Source of the DNA: JAGLQA01 sp023135565
GTDB taxonomy: Bacteria; Acidobacteriota; Aminicenantia; UBA2199
Reading direction: 5' to 3'
Length of the DNA stretch: 19,123 bases
NCBI GenBank assembly: GCA_030639305.1
Contig: DAOWCY010000137.1
Location: 1-19,123 of the forward strand
A program made the position numbers and the translations under genes. Below the pieces are notes generated by a model. It was not told the DNA's origin. It did not search any database and saw nothing but the letters and a program-made list of their open reading frames with translations. Of this stretch, positions 6,133 through 13,799 are shown piece by piece (within the stretch, counting starts at the first letter, position 1; each line of letters begins with the position of its first letter).

Positions 6133-9100
6133 TTTCGCGGTTGGTGTAGGCGGAAATAGAAAACACTTCCACCTCCCTGCCGGGGACGATAACCGATTTC
6201 TCCCCGGTGGGATTCGATAATCCATTTGGAAACGGCAAGCCCCAATCCCGTGCCTTTCATTTTCGAGTCTTTGTGCAGTTGGGAATATTTGTTAAAAAGG
6301 AGCGGTTCCTTTCCAGGAGCGACTCCCGGGCCTTCATCGGCTACGACCAATTCCTGGAGTTTATTTCCATTGGCGCCGATCTCCTTTGCTCCGATGGTAA
6401 TGGTGCCTTTTTTCGGGGAAAATTTGGCCGCATTGCTGAGGAAATTATTGACAACCTGGGTGATTTTTTCACTATCGACAAATAACTGCGGCAGGGGTGG
6501 GAAGTCATATTTTATCTTAAATTGTTTCATGTCCAGCATGGGCTGCATGACATGTACCGTCTCTTCTACTATAGAGCCTAAGGTAGTGTAACTTTTATCT
6601 AAAGATATTTTGCCGGCTTCGAATTTAGAAATAATCAACATATCGTTGATGATGTTCAGCATTTTTTCAGAGGATCTTGAAATAATTTCACCGGTTTTTT
6701 CTAAATTATTGATAATATTTGGAGTGCTGGACATCATTTCGGCATATCCCATAATCGATGTTAAAGGACTGCGTAGATCATGAACCAGCATGGCGGTGAA
6801 GTCTGCTTTCAATTTTAATTCTTTTTCCAATTGTGCTTTTTTCTGGGCTTTTTCCCTTATCCAGGCTATATAAAATATCAGGGCGATTGCCGCTAAATAG
6901 AGCAGCGCTATAAACCAGGAAGTTTTCCAGAATGGGGCAAGAATTTGTATTTCTAACGAGGTGCCTGCTTCATTCCACTTGCCGTCATGGTTTGTTCCTT
7001 TGACGTGGAATACATAATTGCCGGGGGGAAGGCGGGTATAGGTAGCAAAACGTTTCTGGGCATTGGTTTGAATATAGTCTTTATTAAAGTTTTCCAATTT
7101 GTAGGCGTACCTGTTCCTTCCAGGAGCTGTGTAGTCCAGGGCGGCAAATTCAAAAGAGATAAAATTATCTTTATAAGCGAGCTGTAATTTGCCTGTTTCC
7201 GAAATCGCTTTTTCCAGCGCTATTTCCCGGTTATTCATGAAAAAAGAAGTAATAACGATGGGGGGAATATACTGTTCTTCTTCCACGATCTCTGCCGGGA
7301 AGAAGGAATTAAAACCGTTGATACCGCCGAAAAACATTTCCCCATTTTTACTTTTGTGATAAGCGCCTCCATTGAACTCATTGCTCTGCAGGCCGTCTAT
7401 TACACTGTAATTTTTAAATTCCCCGGTACGGGGATTAAATCCCGATAAGCCTTTATTCGTACTGAACCACAGACGGCCGTCGTCATCTTCCAGGATGCCG
7501 TAAATGACATCATTGGGTAACCCATCTTTCTGCCTGAAATGTATAAAGGTTTCGGTTTGCCGGTCAAATTTATTGAGACCTCCGCCGCTGGTGCCGATCC
7601 AGAGAGTGCCTTCCCGGTCTTCGTAAAGCGATAGTATCAGGTTGTTACTTAAGCAGTTCGGGTCGTCGAGAGCTTTTTGGTAGCGAGTAAATTTTCCTGT
7701 TTTACGGTCAAGTTTATTGAGACCGCCGCCCCAGGTTCCGATCCAGAAATTGCCCGGGCGGTCTTCTAAAATTGCATAGACAAAATCGTGGCTCAGGCTG
7801 TGGGGATCGTCGGGATCGGCGTGGTACCGGGTACAGCGGCCGGAGGAGCGATCGAACCTATTGAACCCATTCCCGGTGCCGATCCAGAAGGCGCCGGCTC
7901 TGTCTTCATATATGGCCCTGATGATATCGCTGCTTAAGCTGTGAGGGTTCGCGGGATCGTGTTTGTAGCGAGTAAAACCGCCTGAATCGGGATCGAGTTT
8001 GTTGAGTCCACCGCCATCGGTGCCGAACCAGAGAGTATTTGCGCTATCTTCATAGATCGTTCTAACTTGATTATTGCTCAAACTGCGCCGGCTGCCGGGT
8101 TTGTTTTTGTAAAGGGTGTAACGCTGCGTTTTGCGGTCAAACCTGTTGAGCCCATTGTTTGTTCCGATCCAGAGGAAATCTTTCCGGTCTCGATATATAG
8201 ACCACACTATATTACCGCTCAAGCTGTTGGCATCGCCGGGTTCGGCTTTGTGAAGGGTAAATTTTTCTTTTTTCCGGTTCCGTTTATTCAACCCGCCGCT
8301 GTAAGTGGAGACCCAGAGCACATTCGATTTATCTTCATAAATTGCCCTGACATCGTTTGTACTGAGGCTGTCGGGGTCTGTGGGAATGTTCAGGAAGCGG
8401 GTAAATTCCCCTGTTTCCTTATCGAACCTGTTAAGACCACCGCTATTGGTGCCTACCCACAAAGTGTCGGCTGCGTCTTCGTATATGGCGGTGACCTGGC
8501 TGCTGCTCAGGCTCCGCGGGTTTTCCGGGTCGTTTATACAGCGGGTAAAATTCCCTGTGGCAGGGTTAAATTTATTCAGTCCACCGCCTTTCGTGCCGAT
8601 CCAGAGGGCGCCGCCGTGGTCTTCAAAAATCACTGTTACTTCGTTGTGTCCTAAGCTGTGGGGATTCCCCGGTTCGTTTTTAAAATGAATAAAACGCCCC
8701 GTGACGCTGTCGAATTTATTGAGGCCGCCGCCATTAGTGCCGATCCAGAGGGTGCCGCTGCTGTCTTCAAGGATTGCCATCACTTCGTTATGACTTAAGC
8801 TGCCGTTGTTTCCCGGTTCATTTTTGTAATGGTCGAACTGCTCCGCGGCGTGGTCGAATTTATCCAGTCCGCCGCCTTTCGTGCCGATCCAGAGCGCACC
8901 TGAGCGGTCTTCACAAATTGCCCTGACTTCATTATGACTTAAACTGTGGGGATCGCCCGGGATGTTTAAATAACGGGAAAAGCGTTTATTGGAGCGGTCA
9001 AATTTATTTAGGCCGCCGCCCCAGGTTCCGATCCAGATTATCCCGGAGCGAGCTTCATAAATAGTCCACATATAATTGACGCTTAAGGAATGGGGGTCAT

Positions 9101-9329
9101 CCGGGTTGGAATTATATGTCTTAAATTTGTAACCGTCATATCTATTCAGACCATCTTCGGTACCGAACCACATAAATCCTTCCTGATCCTGCAGGATACA
9201 GTTAGCTGTGTTTTGTGACAAACCGTCTGTTAATGTAATGTGCTCGAATTTGATTTTCCGGCTGCCGGGAAGAAGTATTTCGCCCAGGCACAACCATAAA
9301 GTTAAAATAGCCCAAAAAGTCTTCTTCAT
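6129..9329 (-). CDS. Transmembrane sensor histidine kinase with double Reg_prop propeller
   Basis: This 1066-residue protein has a signal peptide (to about residue 22), then 14 Reg_prop repeats of about 48 residues with the core EDxxGxLWIGTxGGGLNKFD, enough for two 7-bladed propellers. A Y_Y_Y domain follows (about 690-795). A transmembrane helix (WFIALLYLAAIALIFYIAW, about 805-825) leads to HisKA with the H-box VHDLRSPLTS (His near 849) and a HATPase domain with N-box FLSNAAKFSP, G1 DEGPGV and G2 GTGLGLA. The layout matches the periplasmic half of Bacteroides hybrid two-component sensors (HTCS). Unlike HTCS, it has no receiver or AraC domain, and no response regulator is encoded in the window. 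AGGTGG lies 4 nt before the ATG and a promoter lies upstream. It is translationally coupled to the sigma gene, so it may feed the sigma/anti-sigma pair. Confidence 0.88.
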   Translation of the reverse strand: MKKTFWAILTLWLCLGEILLPGSRKIKFEHITLTDGLSQNTANCILQDQEGFMWFGTEDGLNRYDGYKFKTYNSNPDDPHSLSVNYMWTIYEARSGIIWIGTWGGGLNKFDRSNKRFSRYLNIPGDPHSLSHNEVRAICEDRSGALWIGTKGGGLDKFDHAAEQFDHYKNEPGNNGSLSHNEVMAILEDSSGTLWIGTNGGGLNKFDSVTGRFIHFKNEPGNPHSLGHNEVTVIFEDHGGALWIGTKGGGLNKFNPATGNFTRCINDPENPRSLSSSQVTAIYEDAADTLWVGTNSGGLNRFDKETGEFTRFLNIPTDPDSLSTNDVRAIYEDKSNVLWVSTYSGGLNKRNRKKEKFTLHKAEPGDANSLSGNIVWSIYRDRKDFLWIGTNNGLNRFDRKTQRYTLYKNKPGSRRSLSNNQVRTIYEDSANTLWFGTDGGGLNKLDPDSGGFTRYKHDPANPHSLSSDIIRAIYEDRAGAFWIGTGNGFNRFDRSSGRCTRYHADPDDPHSLSHDFVYAILEDRPGNFWIGTWGGGLNKLDRKTGKFTRYQKALDDPNCLSNNLILSLYEDREGTLWIGTSGGGLNKFDRQTETFIHFRQKDGLPNDVIYGILEDDDGRLWFSTNKGLSGFNPRTGEFKNYSVIDGLQSNEFNGGAYHKSKNGEMFFGGINGFNSFFPAEIVEEEQYIPPIVITSFFMNNREIALEKAISETGKLQLAYKDNFISFEFAALDYTAPGRNRYAYKLENFNKDYIQTNAQKRFATYTRLPPGNYVFHVKGTNHDGKWNEAGTSLEIQILAPFWKTSWFIALLYLAAIALIFYIAWIREKAQKKAQLEKELKLKADFTAMLVHDLRSPLTSIMGYAEMMSSTPNIINNLEKTGEIISRSSEKMLNIINDMLIISKFEAGKISLDKSYTTLGSIVEETVHVMQPMLDMKQFKIKYDFPPLPQLFVDSEKITQVVNNFLSNAAKFSPKKGTITIGAKEIGANGNKLQELVVADEGPGVAPGKEPLLFNKYSQLHKDSKMKGTGLGLAVSKWIIESHRGEIGYRPRQGGGSVFYFRLHQPRK

Positions 9330-9360
9330 TAAACCACCTGTTACTTCAATTTAACCTCTA

Positions 9361-9389
9361 AATATATTACATTACAGAGAAAAAATCAA
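9361..9389 (-). promoter_or_regulatory. Promoter of the kinase-sigma-anti-sigma operon
   Basis: On the minus strand TTGATT (9389-9384) and TATATT (9366-9361) are separated by exactly 17 nt, about 30 nt upstream of the kinase ATG. The -10 matches 5 of 6 consensus bases and the -35 matches 4 of 6. The spacing from -10 to ATG leaves a leader of about 25 nt that contains AGGTGG. Confidence 0.5.
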
Positions 9390-9407
9390 ATTAAAACACC
9401 GAGAAAA

Positions 9408-9731
9408 TTGTTTCACTGCGATTATTTTTTGTTGAGGCGAAAATTTTTCGTCTATTCCGGCGGCCGGAAACACCCTCCGGTTCCCCCAATCCACTCAGTG
9501 TTTTGGGCGAACAAAAATGGAAAGGGCCTCAAGTCTGATGTTTGTGTACCTGGAGGCGGTTACCTGGACAGTTTAAAAAAAAATGCGCTGTCATTAGGCG
9601 TAGGGGTTATGGTTTACTGTGAGGTGACCGGAACTATAAAAATCGAGTTACCCGCTCAAAAAATCACCGGGCAGTGGCGGCCAAATACTGAATATATAAG
9701 AAATTATCTTACCTCGAGGGAGGCTCAATGA
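9408..9731 (+). CDS. Possible gene remnant, unknown
   Basis: This is an open plus-strand frame of 107 codons. The first 40 codons are unlike protein and sit near the kinase promoter. The rest (from about 9537) reads as a plausible folded segment: DVCVPGGGYLDSLKKNALSL, then GVGVMVYCEVTGTIKIELPA and WRPNTEYIRNYLTSREAQ. No ribosome site supports the first ATG. The stop overlaps the next small frame as ATGA. I do not recognise it. It is the only plausible plus-strand coding sequence in the window and may be the decayed 3' end of an older gene. Random openness is a real alternative. Confidence 0.3.
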   Translation: MFHCDYFLLRRKFFVYSGGRKHPPVPPIHSVFWANKNGKGLKSDVCVPGGGYLDSLKKNALSLGVGVMVYCEVTGTIKIELPAQKITGQWRPNTEYIRNYLTSREAQ

Positions 9732-9799
9732 AACTAAAAAATGGAGATTGTAAACACGTAGTTCTTTTCGGAACATTTAAGGAAAATAGATATTTTTAA
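9728..9799 (+). CDS. Possible 23-residue ORF, unknown
   Basis: The frame MKLKNGDCKHVVLFGTFKEN-RYF starts at an ATG that overlaps the stop of the preceding frame (ATGA), with GGGAGG 6 nt upstream. That is the arrangement of translationally coupled genes, and it is the only reason to list it. It may be a truncated gene start left by a deletion or element insertion, since the dispersed-element motif begins about 13 nt after its stop. Confidence 0.22.
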   Translation: MKLKNGDCKHVVLFGTFKENRYF

Positions 9800-9824
9800 A
9801 GCGCCCCCTGGTCGCCGAAGGCAT

Positions 9825-12647
9825 TTATTGTGCTTGCGCTTCAGGGCCCCTTAATAACTCGGCGGCGCGGCCAGCCGCGGCTGAAGCCTGCACCACCGAT
9901 TCGGGGATGTCCTGGGGGCCGGACACGAAACCTACAGCCAATACCCCGGCCCGGCTGGTGTCCACAGGCGCTGCCAGCGGGTCAGGTGTTTGAATAAAAC
10001 CGTGGTCGTCTAATTCGACGCCCAAACCGCGGGCTAAAGCATCGGTGCCGGCGGGCACTAATGCCTGGCACAAAACTACCATGTCGAAAATCTCCGTTTT
10101 AGTCTCCCGGCTGGTGGTGTCTTCATATACCACGCGGACATCCCGGGTGTCCTCTTCTTCAGTAACAAAAGCAGGCCGGGAACGGACATAAGAGACCGAA
10201 TACTCTTGCTCGGCCCGGGCAATATACTCCTGGAAAGTCTTACCGGCAGCACGCATGTCGGTGTAAAATATAGTGCTGCGCACCTGCCGGTCATGCTCGT
10301 TGGCAAGGATGGCTTCCTTGGTGGCATGCATGCAGCAAACCGCGGAACAATACGCATAGTTCCTGACATCCCTGGAACCGGCACACTGGATAAAAGCGAT
10401 AGTTTTCGGGGAACGGCCATCCGAAATACGCTGCACATGACCGCCGCTGGGACCGGATGCGGAAAGAAGACGCTCGAATTCTAAACCGGATACTACATTG
10501 GCTATACGCCCGGAACCATACTCCTTTAAAGATGATACATCCATGTCGTTAAAACCGGTGGCAACCACTACGGCTCCAACCTGTAAATTCATAGTTTCAT
10601 CCCTTAAACTGTGATCGATGGCTTCCGCCTGGCAAACCCGCACGCATTCCAAACAATCACTGCACCCGGCACAATTTAAACAACGCTGCGCTTCCAGGAC
10701 AGCGGCGCCCTGTGCATAACCCAGTTCCACTTCAACAAAAGAACCTATGCGCTTCCCCACAGATAGTTCGGGCATCTCAACCCGGGGAGATTTTGCGATT
10801 TTTTCCAATTCTTCGGCTTCTAAGTAAGCCACGGGCGGCTTGCCTCCGGCGGCCCCACGTGCGTGGGGTGGCGTTAAGCCGCTGCGCGGCAGGTCCCTGC
10901 CGGGGGCCAAACTTTTGAAAAAGTTTGAACAAAACTTTTGATTAGTTTCACTTTTTCCAGATACGTTTTCCAGGTAATTATGAATGGCTTCGGCTGCACG
11001 ATTACCCGCGGCTATAGCATCGATGGCTGTGGCCGGGCCGGTAACAACATCCCCTCCGGCAAATACCCCTTCATGATGGGTGGCGCAGCTATCGGGATCA
11101 GTAGAGATAGTGCCCCAGCGGGTGATTTCAAATCCACCTCTGCCGCCAAGAAATGCAAGATCGGCTGATTGGCCGATGGCCGGAACTACCATGTCACACT
11201 CGATGCGGAATTCAGACCCGGCAATAGGTACAGGCCGCCTGCGCCCCGATTTGTCAGGTTCACCTAAACGCATTCGTATCGCTTCGATGCCGGATACGCA
11301 CCCGCCACTTTCCAAAATACGCACCGGGGCAGCCAAAAATTCGATCTGTACGCCTTCGTCCAAAGCACCGTCTATCTCAGCAGCCAAAGCGGGCATCTCC
11401 TTGCGAGTACGACGGTACAAAATGATAACTTTTCGAGTTTCTAAACGCAGCAGCGTACGCGCAGCATCGATGGCGGCATTACCTCCGCCCACCACTACGG
11501 CTTTCTTGCCCACAGTAACCGGCTCGTCTAAACTGAATCGACGCAGCAAATCAACGCCGTGCAAAACTCCGTCCAGGTGTTCCCCGGGTACGTTGAGTTT
11601 CATGGAAAGATGAGCGCCGGTGGCTACAAAAATAGCCGAAAAACCTTGCTCGAATAAGTCCTGTATCCCCCGCGGGCCTGCGATGGGAGAAGAGGTTTTG
11701 ATTTCAACGCCAAGACTGCGCACCATCTCTATCTCTGCGTCCAACACAGCGCGGGGCAGGCGGTAAGCGGGTACGCCTACCCGCAGCATGCCCCCGGCCA
11801 GCGGCAGTTTCTCGAAAACAGTGACCGGGTAACCTTTTCTCGCTAACCGGTAGGCGGCGGTCAGTCCTCCCGGCCCGGCCCCGATAACCGCCACCGGTGA
11901 AGCTTTGCGTTCCTGCTGTTGGTTTTCGCCTGCTTCGATTTTCGGCGTGTGTGTGCCGAAATCGTAAGCCGCCCGCTTGAGTTCGCAGATAGCGATAGGT
12001 TCTTCCACTTCGCGGCGCATGCAGGCATCTTCGCAGGGGCGGGGGCAAATGCGTCCAATAGTGCCGGCAAAGGGCATGGTCTCATGCACCACGGCCAGCG
12101 CTTCGTCGAATTTGCCCAATTTGATGAGTTGGACATAAGCCTGGACGCTGACATGGGCAGGACAGCGATCTTTGCAGGGCGAAACGCCTCGTTTGGTAAT
12201 AGAAAACACATTGGGAACCGCCTGGGGAAAAGGCTTAAAAATGGCTTTTCTATTGTTCAGTTTCATCTCGAATTCGCCGGGCAGTTCCACCGGGCAGGCT
12301 TCCGCGCATTCGCCGCAGCCGGTGCATTTTTTTTCGTCGATGTAACGGGTATGCCGGCGAACCGCGGCGGTAAAATTCCCGGTTTTGCCTGATAGGTTTT
12401 CCAACTCCGCGCAGGTCAGCAGCGTGACATTGGGATGGGAAGCGCACTCGATCATTTTGGGAGCCAGGATACACATAGAGCAGTCGTTGGTAGGAAAGGT
12501 TTTGTCCAACTGGGCCATACGTCCGCCTAAGGAGGGCGAGCGTTCCACTAAATAGACCTGGAAACCCAGGGCAGCCAGGTCGTTAGCTGTTTGCAGACCG
12601 GCTATGCCGCCGCCGACCACGAGTACCGATTCGTTTTGTTTATTCAT
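9825..12647 (-). CDS. GltD/HdrA-type FAD and Fe-S oxidoreductase fusion
   Basis: This 940-residue cytoplasmic flavoprotein probably passes electrons between NAD(P)H and Fe-S partners. Domains in order: an HdrA-like FAD motif VVGGGIAGLQTANDLAALG (residues 10-28) with the HdrA CSMCILAPKMIEC cysteines (56-68); a 4Fe-4S motif CTGCGECAEACP (108-119); a GltD/DPD-type Fe-S domain (C158, C162, C201, C205, C209); an FAD domain (VIGAGPGGLTAAYRLARKG, from 254); an NADPH-binding VVVGGGNAAIDAARTL segment; a second cysteine cluster CLNCAGCSDCLECVRVC (about 655-675); and an HdrA-like C-terminus with CAGSRDVRNYAYCSAVCC. About 33 residues (570-602), between the GltD part and the second cluster, are encoded by a dispersed palindromic element in frame. 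No HdrB, HdrC, MvhD or other redox partner lies nearby. No clear Shine-Dalgarno site precedes the ATG. Confidence 0.85.
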   Translation of the reverse strand: MNKQNESVLVVGGGIAGLQTANDLAALGFQVYLVERSPSLGGRMAQLDKTFPTNDCSMCILAPKMIECASHPNVTLLTCAELENLSGKTGNFTAAVRRHTRYIDEKKCTGCGECAEACPVELPGEFEMKLNNRKAIFKPFPQAVPNVFSITKRGVSPCKDRCPAHVSVQAYVQLIKLGKFDEALAVVHETMPFAGTIGRICPRPCEDACMRREVEEPIAICELKRAAYDFGTHTPKIEAGENQQQERKASPVAVIGAGPGGLTAAYRLARKGYPVTVFEKLPLAGGMLRVGVPAYRLPRAVLDAEIEMVRSLGVEIKTSSPIAGPRGIQDLFEQGFSAIFVATGAHLSMKLNVPGEHLDGVLHGVDLLRRFSLDEPVTVGKKAVVVGGGNAAIDAARTLLRLETRKVIILYRRTRKEMPALAAEIDGALDEGVQIEFLAAPVRILESGGCVSGIEAIRMRLGEPDKSGRRRPVPIAGSEFRIECDMVVPAIGQSADLAFLGGRGGFEITRWGTISTDPDSCATHHEGVFAGGDVVTGPATAIDAIAAGNRAAEAIHNYLENVSGKSETNQKFCSNFFKSLAPGRDLPRSGLTPPHARGAAGGKPPVAYLEAEELEKIAKSPRVEMPELSVGKRIGSFVEVELGYAQGAAVLEAQRCLNCAGCSDCLECVRVCQAEAIDHSLRDETMNLQVGAVVVATGFNDMDVSSLKEYGSGRIANVVSGLEFERLLSASGPSGGHVQRISDGRSPKTIAFIQCAGSRDVRNYAYCSAVCCMHATKEAILANEHDRQVRSTIFYTDMRAAGKTFQEYIARAEQEYSVSYVRSRPAFVTEEEDTRDVRVVYEDTTSRETKTEIFDMVVLCQALVPAGTDALARGLGVELDDHGFIQTPDPLAAPVDTSRAGVLAVGFVSGPQDIPESVVQASAAAGRAAELLRGPEAQAQ
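10840..10940 (-). repeat. Dispersed palindromic element, copy 2, inside the flavoprotein gene
   Basis: About 100 nt inserted in frame. It contains TTGCCTCCGGCG (10840-10851), hairpins CCCCACGTGCGTGGGG (10853-10868) and GCCGCTGCGCGGC (10878-10890), CCCTGCCGGGGGCCAAAC (10895-10912), and the AT-rich block ending AAAACTTTT. Each part matches intergenic copy 3 at 12746-12892 or copy 1 at 3551-3593. It encodes about 33 residues including KFCSNFFKSLAPGRDLP, in the linker between the GltD-like part and the second Fe-S cluster, with no stop or frameshift. Confidence 0.82.
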
Positions 12648-12745
12648 GTTTTGTCTTTTAATGATTCGCGCCTAAAAAAAAGTGCGCAGCATAAACAAAA
12701 CTTTACCAGAATTTTAGAAAAAGATCAACTATGAAAGTTTTTTTT
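12648..12745. other. Upstream region of the flavoprotein gene
   Basis: This AT-rich stretch holds T-runs and a weak promoter-like pair on the minus strand: TTGATC (12726-12721 region) and TAAAGT 17 nt downstream. Neither is convincing. The dispersed element begins directly upstream of it. Confidence 0.25.
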
Positions 12746-12892
12746 GCCTTCGGCGACCCCACGCGCGTGGGGGAGCGGTTAGCGGCTTCGCCGCAGGGGC
12801 AGCGTGTGAGCGTTTTTGATTTTAAATCATAAAAAGTTTTGATCAAACTTTTTCAAAAGTTTGGCCCCCGGCAGGGCCGCCGGAGGCCAAAC
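12746..12892. repeat. Dispersed palindromic element, copy 3, composite intergenic form
   Basis: The left half starts TGCCTTCGGCGACCCC and carries hairpins CCCCACGCGCGTGGGG (12757-12772) and GCGGCTTCGCCGC (12782-12794). The right half holds AAAAAGTTTTGATCAAAC (12831-12848) and a strong GC hairpin (12859-12892). The two halves match the two ends of copy 2 but are arranged as a head-to-head composite. It begins 10 nt beyond the ankyrin gene stop. Confidence 0.8.
12859..12892 (-). terminator. Likely intrinsic terminator of the ankyrin gene, formed by the repeat
   Basis: GTTTGGCC (12859-12866) pairs with GGCCAAAC (12885-12892), and CCGGC (12868-12872) with GCCGG (12879-12883), giving a 13-bp stem with one mismatch and a 6-nt loop. 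On the minus strand it lies 10 nt after the ankyrin stop and is followed by TTTTG, a short U-tract. The element therefore probably serves as a terminator. Confidence 0.5.
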
Positions 12893-12901
12893 CATTCGGG
12901 T

Positions 12902-13579
12902 CTACTTTTTTTTGAGGACCAGTTCCGCTACCTTTTCGTGGCCATATATGGCGGCATAATCTAAAGCGGTTTTACCTTCTTTATCTTTGGCGTTTGCTTT
13001 AGCGCCTTTAGCCAACAGCATCTTTGCTATTTCGGTGTGGCCGTATATAGCAGCATAATGAAGTGGAAGTTTGCCCTCTTCGGCAGCGGCGTCTATTTTG
13101 GCTCCTTTGTCCATCAGCAGTTTGCCGACTTTTTCATGACCGTACATAGCTGCAAAATGAATGGGCATGCGACCTTCTTTGTCTTTGACATTTACATCTA
13201 CGCCGTTGTCTATCAGCAGTTTCGCGATTTTTTCATGGCCGTACATGGCGGCGTAATGGAGCGGCGTCTTGTCGTTTTCGGTTTTTGCTTCGGATTTCGC
13301 TCCCTTATCTAACAACACCTCCCCGGTCTTTGCATTACCATACATGGCTGCATAATGAAGCGGCCTCCGGCCTTCCGGGTCTTTCAAATTTACATCCTCG
13401 TCCTTGTCCAACAATTGCTTTACAGTGTCATCTTTGCCATACATGGCTGCTTCGTGCAGCGGCGCGATTTTGCTTTCCTGCTGCGACTTTTTCACGGCCT
13501 CCGTTTTAGCGCTTAAGTCCGAAATAAAAACCGCAATCAAGAACATCATTAAGATAATCGTTTTAATTAATTTATTCAT
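12902..13579 (-). CDS. Exported ankyrin-repeat protein
   Basis: This 225-residue protein has a signal peptide (hydrophobic residues about 8-22, cleavage near DLSA) and then six ankyrin repeats of 33 residues filling the rest of the chain. Each follows the pattern PLHYAAMYGHEKIAKLLIDNG, with very similar MYGHEK and NVKDKEGR segments. Such repeats bind other proteins; this one would act in the periplasm or outside. The repeats are so alike at protein level that recent internal duplication or homogenisation is likely. A good AGGAGA site lies 6 nt before the ATG. The gene stands alone between the AraC-type sensor and the flavoprotein. Its binding partner is unknown. Confidence 0.85.
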   Translation of the reverse strand: MNKLIKTIILMMFLIAVFISDLSAKTEAVKKSQQESKIAPLHEAAMYGKDDTVKQLLDKDEDVNLKDPEGRRPLHYAAMYGNAKTGEVLLDKGAKSEAKTENDKTPLHYAAMYGHEKIAKLLIDNGVDVNVKDKEGRMPIHFAAMYGHEKVGKLLMDKGAKIDAAAEEGKLPLHYAAIYGHTEIAKMLLAKGAKANAKDKEGKTALDYAAIYGHEKVAELVLKKK

Positions 13580-13625
13580 TTTTTTCTCCTGGCCCTATTT
13601 TAGTATCGTTTTCTTATTCTTTCAA

Positions 13626-13643
13626 ACTACTTAAAAAAGTAGT
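13626..13643. repeat. Short hairpin that competes with a longer stem
   Basis: ACTACTT (13626-13632) and AAGTAGT (13637-13643) are 7-bp arms around AAAA. The right arm is also part of the longer inverted repeat 13636-13695, so both stems cannot form at once. Confidence 0.4.
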
Positions 13644-13695
13644 GCGAATTTTTTAGAAACAACGATCAGCAGCGCCTTTCCGAACGCACTACTTT
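13636..13695 (-). terminator. Long-loop inverted repeat with U-tract, possible terminator
   Basis: On the minus strand AAAGTAGTGCG (13695-13685) pairs perfectly with CGCACTACTTT (13646-13636), and the second arm runs into further T residues. The loop is 38 nt. It lies about 105 nt beyond the stop of the AraC-type sensor and upstream of the ankyrin gene, so it could end the sensor transcript. The long loop makes this uncertain. Confidence 0.35.
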
Positions 13696-13710
13696 ATAAA
13701 GTGAGAGAGA

Positions 13711-13799
13711 CCTCTTGATTTCCTTCTGAGTCCTCCTGATCTCCTCCTGATCTCTCCTCCTGATCTCTCCTCTCGATCTCCTCCTGATACCTCCTGAGA
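13711..13799 (-). repeat. Purine-rich degenerate tandem repeat after the sensor stop
   Basis: Six degenerate copies of an 11-13 nt unit (plus strand CTCCTCCTGAT with variants) directly follow the sensor stop codon at 13802-13800. On the minus strand each copy reads ATCAGGAGGAG, a near-perfect anti-Shine-Dalgarno match. No start codon follows any copy at a suitable distance with a long frame. Confidence 0.7.

Larger units (their letters stand above)
9330..9824. other. Intergenic stretch with kinase promoter and possible gene remnant
   Basis: This 495-nt gap lies between the kinase start and the flavoprotein stop. It holds the kinase promoter (9361-9389), a plus-strand open frame whose last 65 codons look protein-like (up to 9731), an overlapping 23-codon frame, and at 9813-9823 the terminal motif CGCCGAAGGCA of the dispersed element, directly after the flavoprotein stop. 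Confidence 0.5.

Noticed and set aside
6133..6225. Longer start for the sigma factor giving 323 residues
   Set aside because: The extra 31 residues overlap the kinase coding sequence, are Pro/Arg-rich, and lack sigma features; the ATGA overlap at 6132 is a better start.
6207..6591. Plus-strand frames opposite the kinase domain
   Set aside because: They are antisense to conserved HATPase motifs, with no independent protein features.
8067..8654. Long plus-strand frame of 195 codons opposite the kinase propeller
   Set aside because: It is the mirror of the tandem Reg_prop repeats; repeated coding DNA keeps antisense frames open.
11080..11613. Plus-strand frame of 177 codons opposite the flavoprotein gene
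   Set aside because: It lies inside a well-supported gene, is Ser/Pro/Arg-rich and has no ribosome site.
13711..13799. CRISPR-like or coding reading of the tandem repeat
   Set aside because: Units are only 11-13 nt with no spacers, and the frame beyond the stop is short.
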